Assembly: GCF_000235365.1 (NCBI RefSeq)
Contig: NC_016456.1
Location: 833,457-897,456 of the forward strand
Length of the DNA stretch: 64,000 nucleotides
Direction: 5' to 3'
Source: Eremothecium cymbalariae DBVPG#7215
Taxonomy: Eukaryota; Ascomycota; Saccharomycetes; Saccharomycetales; Saccharomycetaceae
This document shows positions 60,495 to 64,000 of the stretch, piece by piece. The first letter of the stretch is position 1. Each line of letters starts with the position of its first letter. The position numbers and the translations under genes were made by a program. The notes beneath the pieces are model-generated. The model made no database searches, was not told where the DNA came from, and worked only from the letters and a program-made list of their open reading frames with translations.

Positions 60495-61315
60495 TGTCGA
60501 GGCCACTAGTCTGAGATCACGTGCTGGCTGGAGTATCTCGTTACGTGCCGGCTATACTTAGGTTGGAGATCAGTTACTGCTTATATAGTCTCTAATCTGG
60601 CTCAACGACCCTCTGTCGGATCCAGTCCTCATTCGAATATCATGCTGACGTACAACCTTCGAGAAAGTACAGGATCGCTGTGGTCACTTCTGAGGCTATG
60701 CAATAAGCCAAAGAAGTCGGGGCTTTCACTGGTAGCGCTGTGAACCATGCACCGCATAAAGCACCAGCGGACACGAAAGATACGTCTTTAAGGACGGTCA
60801 TCAAACCGTGCAACCCGATACGCCAGGACCATCGTTTGTATAAACTAAGGCCCTGTTCCTGCGTTAACACCGGCATTACTCCCGAAGTCTCCGTTTTCAC
60901 CAGCGAACGCGTGACCTGGTACGCATCATAGCCGTAGTCGAAAACTAAGCCAGTGTTCTGATAGTACCACTGATTAAAGAGTAGCACTGTCACTGCTATC
61001 ATTGCACCACAAATCATTGCAAGGAGCTTTACCAGTCTGGCTTTACGATCGGCTAAGTCTTTTAGTAGACTCACCGTATCTGCTAGCGCTTCTGTGTCTG
61101 CGCCTAACCGTAAGGGTACGCTAAGTGTAATGTTATCAGGAAGGCTGCCTATATTAGGTATAGCAGTTGTTTGATGGTCTTCCTGATTGGTCGGCATAAA
61201 TTTAATTATATTTATTTGTTTTAGTTGTTGTTTCTTTGTCTTGTTATCGTGACTATCGAGATGTTTCTTAGCCTGACTATCATAACTATCGAGATGCTCT
61301 TTTGATTTTACGACA
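60495..61315. mobile_element. LTR remnant 2, interrupted by a 600-bp insert
   Basis: TGTCGAGG... start at 60495 and ...CGACA end at 61315 form the same 5-bp ends as LTR3. The left part (60495 to about 60612) is clearly homologous to 61321-61420, for example GATCAGTTACTG and TATATAGTCTCT. The right part (61229-61315, 87 bp) matches 61585-61671 over the same length. Between them lies about 610 bp unrelated to LTR3, holding an open reading frame on the minus strand. Confidence 0.65.
60640..61197 (-). CDS. Unrecognised small membrane protein inside an LTR
   Basis: 185 aa from ATG 61197 (MPTNQEDHQTTAIPN). The frame is open further upstream to a GTG at 61320, but that part translates the LTR repeat and is not credible. 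One clear transmembrane helix spans about residues 56-77 (LAMICGAMIAVTVLLF); a second hydrophobic stretch runs from about 139 to 180, with Gly/Ala/Cys. A soluble loop with YDAYQVTR and KRWSWR lies between them. It has no retrotransposon gag, protease, integrase or RT motif. I do not recognise the family. The frame fills almost the whole insert between the two LTR halves, with 31 bp before the ATG and the stop close to the other junction. It could be a captured gene or a chance frame; the mixed, protein-like composition makes me favour a former or present gene. Confidence 0.45.
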   Translation of the reverse strand: MPTNQEDHQTTAIPNIGSLPDNITLSVPLRLGADTEALADTVSLLKDLADRKARLVKLLAMICGAMIAVTVLLFNQWYYQNTGLVFDYGYDAYQVTRSLVKTETSGVMPVLTQEQGLSLYKRWSWRIGLHGLMTVLKDVSFVSAGALCGAWFTALPVKAPTSLAYCIASEVTTAILYFLEGCTSA

Positions 61316-61320
61316 GACAC

Positions 61321-61671
61321 TGTCGAGGGTCACTAGTTGATGTCACGTGTCAGCTACTACGTAGGTTGATGATCAGTTACTGTTTATATAGTCTCTGATC
61401 TGGCTCAACTACCCTCTGGGGATCTAGCTGGACCTATATCTAATCTAATCTAATCTAATCTAGCTAGTTTGGTCTTTTATAGTTTCTGTTGTCCTACTTA
61501 AGCTCTCTTGCTTACTTGCTATGCAGATTCCTAGCCGATAACAGCTCAATGGTTATCTTGACACTTCTAACAACTCTGATTCGCTGTTTCTTTGTCTTGT
61601 TATCGTGACTATCAAGATGCTTCTTAGTCTGATCATCATAACTGCCGAGATGCTCTTTTGATTGTACGACA
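61321..61671. mobile_element. LTR 3, solo, complete-looking (351 bp)
   Basis: Begins TGTCG and ends CGACA (5-bp inverted termini, TG...CA), length 351 bp, typical for Ty-type LTRs (roughly 330-370 bp). It has TATATAG at about 61387 and a (TCTAA)4 tandem near 61436-61460. It ends 66 bp upstream of a tRNA gene, the usual target of Ty1- or Ty3-like integrases. Flanking 5-mers (GACAC, ACAAA) are not a clean target duplication. No internal retrotransposon genes are present. Confidence 0.7.
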
Positions 61672-61737
61672 ACAAACACTTTCTGATTACTACTAATATT
61701 CTAATGAAAATAATGGCTGACAACATCAAGTCATTAT

Positions 61738-61819
61738 GGCAACATGGCCGAGCGGTTAAGGCGAAAGATTAGAAATCTTTTGGGCTCTGCCCGCGCAGGT
61801 TCGAGTCCTGCTGTTGTCG
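61738..61819 (+). tRNA. tRNA-Ser (anticodon AGA)
   Basis: 82-nt type II tRNA with a long variable arm (GGGCTCTGCCC). Acceptor GGCAACA pairs with TGTTGTC (one G-T). A box TGGCCGAGCGG and B box GGTTCGAGTCC are intact. The anticodon AGA (61771-61773), read as IGA, sits in the loop TTAGAAA. No intron. It is nearly identical to yeast tRNA-Ser(AGA) as I remember it. The LTR cluster lies directly upstream; tRNA-Asp follows after 9 bp. Confidence 0.96.
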
Positions 61820-61828
61820 ACACTTCAC

Positions 61829-61900
61829 TCCGTGATAGTTTAACGGTTAGAATTCGCGCTTGTCGCGCGCGGGATCGGGGTTCGATTCCCCGTCGCGGAG
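61829..61900 (+). tRNA. tRNA-Asp (anticodon GTC)
   Basis: 72 nt. Acceptor TCCGTGA pairs with TCGCGGA, with one G-T/C-type wobble tolerated, and the discriminator is G. Anticodon GTC is at 61862-61864. B box GGTTCGATTCC is present. It matches yeast tRNA-Asp(GTC) closely. Only 9 bp (ACACTTCAC) separate it from tRNA-Ser and no T-run lies between, so both may be made from one Pol III transcript. Confidence 0.96.
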
Positions 61901-61907
61901 TTTTTTT
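61901..61907 (+). terminator. Pol III T7 terminator after tRNA-Asp
   Basis: Seven T residues immediately after the tRNA-Asp 3' end. It is the first T-run after the tRNA-Ser start, consistent with one terminator for both genes. Confidence 0.85.
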
Positions 61908-63531
61908 GACAACATTGTAGTCACAAATATTCACACTGAATATCATACATGTAACTGTAAGAACAAGAAGGAAGACATAATATATAATATAATTATAAGG
62001 TTATCCACTTTAATGAGCCCTAGAAACAAATATAGCTATTGCGATTAGTCTTAATTTAATGAATTGTAACGCTTCTTTACAATTGCTACAAAAAGTCGAA
62101 TTCAGGCCGTTAGATCGAGGTCCGCGGACAATAAACAATGGAGCGCAAGCTGCAGGGTCAATTCTCTCTCGTATATTGTGGGACCCACTCGAGAACAGTT
62201 TATGAAAAACTTAAAAGTCGACTTAGTAGCTTACCTGCCTTTTGATACATAGCATTTGGAGTAACCTAAAAACAAAATAGTCCGCACTATAAAATTCCAA
62301 AAGAAGTTAGGTATTGTAGTTCTCATTGTTCATATCTTTTAGATCTGGAAGAGGCCTTTCTTCAGCTTCATGCCAGTAGGATGGACGTTGTGGTCACGTG
62401 AGAGATTTCAGCGGCATGTGCTGTACATAACTTTACGTACTACTAACTTTATTACTATGTGTGAGCATATTGGTATAAGTTTAATAGACTTCTAGATGCA
62501 GTTTTTCGGCTGTACGCGGATTTTGCTAGTCTAGAGAGAATGACAGCAAGTTCTTGTTTTTGCACAATACAGTGACTTTACGAGGCAAAAGAAGAAGAAC
62601 AGAGGAAAAAGGAAAAAGAGAAGCTGGGTTTAAGGAACTCAGGAACGCACACGTAGTAAGCATCCTGCCAAGGGCTGGGTCGAAAAGCAAGAAGATTGGA
62701 TGGCCAGTTGGTCGACTGCAAAAGATGACGACTGGTTATGAGTCACGTGGATTACCTAAACCAGTTTGTCGTTAACAGAGAGAACCGCATTTCAGGCGGG
62801 CAGCGGTTTCTGGAGTGTGGCGAAAGAGGAAAAAGGATGACCTTGCTGCAAGATGGAAAGCTGAGCTTAGTGGTAAAAAGTGATTATGTAGCATTCAAAA
62901 TAATGCAAGGTAGATGTGATTAAAGGTAACGGTATTCGCACACGATATTACGTACGTCCGACTTACTGAGATGTCTGTGTGGGTGCACAACGCTACATAT
63001 TGTTGTAGAGTGGGATGCAGGTCACGTGCCGTAGTCGATCGCATCAGCAGTTGAAATTTACAGAGAAATGGGGATTGTCGGAGGGGTCAGTATCTCCTTT
63101 AAAGAATATACCTTTTTATAATAACTTAGTCTTAAATCTATAAACATGTCATCTTTAAGAAGTTGAGTACGTGTGTACGGGAGCAGTGTACCAGGAGGGG
63201 TCACGTCTGGCGAACGGTGGGTCTCGGGAGCGGGTTTCAGAGCAGTGTACTTGAATGAATATTGCAGATCGCGGAGCAGATGTTTTAGCATGGAACCAGA
63301 TGACTAGTAATCGTATGAGGTGCACGGAGGCACATATATTTGGATCGTTTTAAAAAGTGAACTTGGCTGGGGTGTACACTAGCGATACATTACAATAGAT
63401 GTTACTTAGCGCAGTTTGTCATGTCAAATGACAAAAGTAGGCTTTACATCAAGAAGTAGTGAACAGCATGTCTTTACGAAGTAATCATACTAGACTTGTA
63501 GAACGTAGTCCTACCAATATGCTCAGGATTT
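61908..63531. other. Subtelomeric spacer
   Basis: 1.6 kb, no convincing gene; open frames of 60-77 codons lack good starts and domains. It contains TCCGCGGA (62121-62128) and TCACGTG at 62394, 62743 and 63023. Composition rises in G toward the telomere. Confidence 0.5.
62121..62128. promoter_or_regulatory. Isolated TCCGCGGA box (Pdr1/Pdr3 type)
   Basis: A perfect pleiotropic drug response element, TCCGCGGA, followed by AT-rich DNA. No gene is seen within 1 kb, so it may be a relic or a chance palindrome. Confidence 0.35.
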
Positions 63532-63605
63532 GAATTATCACAAGATAATAAGAATTATCACAAGATAATAAGAATTATCACAAGATAATAAGAATTATCA
63601 CAAGA
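63532..63605. repeat. 20-bp minisatellite, about 3.7 copies
   Basis: Units of 20 bp (GAATTATCACAAGATAATAA) at 63532, 63552 and 63572 are identical; the fourth, at 63592, breaks down after GAATTATCACAAGA. AT-rich in a G-rich neighbourhood, 250 bp from the telomere tract. Confidence 0.95.
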
Positions 63606-63852
63606 AAATCTGTCAGCGGAGCGACGGGAGGGAGCGGAGCAGTGTACGGTGGGTCTGGAGGGCAGGGCAGCGTATGGTCCAGGAGGTCACGTGGATCTGG
63701 CGGGCGACGGGAGGGAGCGGTTTCAGGCAGCGTCGGGTCTCAGCGGAGCGAGGTCTTGAGGGCAGGGCAGTGTATGGTTGAGGTCACGTGGATGTATCTG
63801 GCGGGGGACGGGAGGGAGCGGAGCAGCGTACGGGTCTCTCAGGGAGCAGCGT
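63606..63852. repeat. G-rich subtelomeric tract with degenerate telomere-like words
   Basis: Recurring pieces such as GACGGGAGGGAGCGG, GGGTCTG, GGCAGGGCAG and AGGTCACGTGGAT appear two or three times in shuffled order. A telomere-like unit with changed 3' half (ACGGGTCTCTCAGGGAGC...) occurs at 63830-63852. This looks like decayed telomere sequence. TCACGTG boxes are at 63687 and 63784. Confidence 0.7.
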
Positions 63853-64000
63853 ACGGGTCTCTCAGCGGTGTGGTGTACGGGTCTCTCAGCGGTGTGGTGT
63901 ACGGGTCTCTCAGCGGTGTGGTGTACGGGTCTCTCAGCGGTGTGGTGTACGGGTCTCTCAGCGGTGTGGTGTACGGGTCTCTCAGCGGTGTGGTGTACGG
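63853..64000 (+). repeat. Telomere repeats, 24-bp unit, six full copies plus four bases
   Basis: Exact 24-bp units start at 63853, 63877, 63901, 63925, 63949 and 63973; each begins ACGGGTCTCTCAGC and ends GGTGTGGTGT. The G-rich strand runs 5' to 3' toward the right window edge, so the right edge is the chromosome end. The complement AGACCCGTACACC across the unit junction is close to the Rap1 consensus ACACCCRYACAYM. Confidence 0.93.

Noticed and set aside
60640..61320. 226-codon version of the LTR-embedded ORF starting at GTG 61320
   Set aside because: The extra N-terminal 41 codons are translation of LTR repeat sequence, and GTG is not a normal yeast start.
60085..61738. Full-length Ty-type retrotransposon
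   Set aside because: No gag, protease, integrase, reverse transcriptase or RNase H motif in any frame; only LTR remnants are present.
62554..63291. Small open frames (60-77 codons) near the telomere
   Set aside because: Poor starts, no domain, and composition like the surrounding non-coding DNA.
63532..63605. CRISPR-like array
   Set aside because: The repeats are directly adjacent without spacers, in a eukaryotic subtelomere; it is a simple minisatellite.

Overview
The window is nuclear DNA from a budding yeast (Saccharomycetaceae), most likely an Eremothecium species other than E. gossypii. The evidence is (1) genes that are mostly intronless, with the few introns carrying TACTAAC branch points; (2) a gene order that interleaves two S. 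cerevisiae regions, PRP19-ENT4-UBI4-VPS13-SDH2-ATG10-FPS1-RPL8B-RNP1-YBT1-LDB18-COF1 (chr XII left) and ECM29-GOS1-GUT1-RPL8A-SBP1-VMR1-MUP3-CBP2 (chr VIII left), as expected of a lineage that did not undergo the whole-genome duplication; and (3) a right end made of a 24-bp telomere unit that, as I remember it, differs at one base from the E. gossypii unit. The chromosome runs left to right toward the telomere.

Layout: 1-7.4 kb holds a partial Gln-rich gene, a Zn2Cys6 regulator and STR3 (sulfur metabolism). 7.8-52.5 kb is the syntenic block: PRP19 (spliced), ENT4, a two-unit UBI4, ECM29 (needs a -1 frameshift), VPS13, SDH2, ATG10, GOS1, FPS1, GUT1, RPL8, SBP1, a YBT1/VMR1-type ABC transporter, MUP3, CBP2, LDB18 and COF1 (spliced). 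FPS1 and GUT1 form a divergent glycerol transport/phosphorylation pair; STR3 and MUP3 both have sulfur-regulon (Cbf1 and Met31/32 type) sites. 53.5-60.1 kb is more accessory: a CENP-B-type DNA-binding protein, a GPI-type acid phosphatase and an N-terminally anchored multicopper oxidase that share a promoter with four CACGTG boxes. 60.3-64 kb is subtelomeric: three head-to-tail LTR remnants (one interrupted by an unrecognised membrane-protein ORF), a tightly spaced tRNA-Ser/tRNA-Asp pair, a 20-bp minisatellite, a G-rich tract and telomere repeats.

The most unusual signals are (a) the ECM29 frame change exactly at an A AAA AAC heptamer; (b) a set of near-perfect short hairpins (arms 11-18 bp, tiny loops) scattered through intergenic DNA and once inside ATG10, far more than chance predicts; (c) the ORF embedded in an LTR; and (d) repeated RTCACGTG boxes, all in one orientation, through the last 3.5 kb. 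No CRISPR, phage or bacterial features are present.
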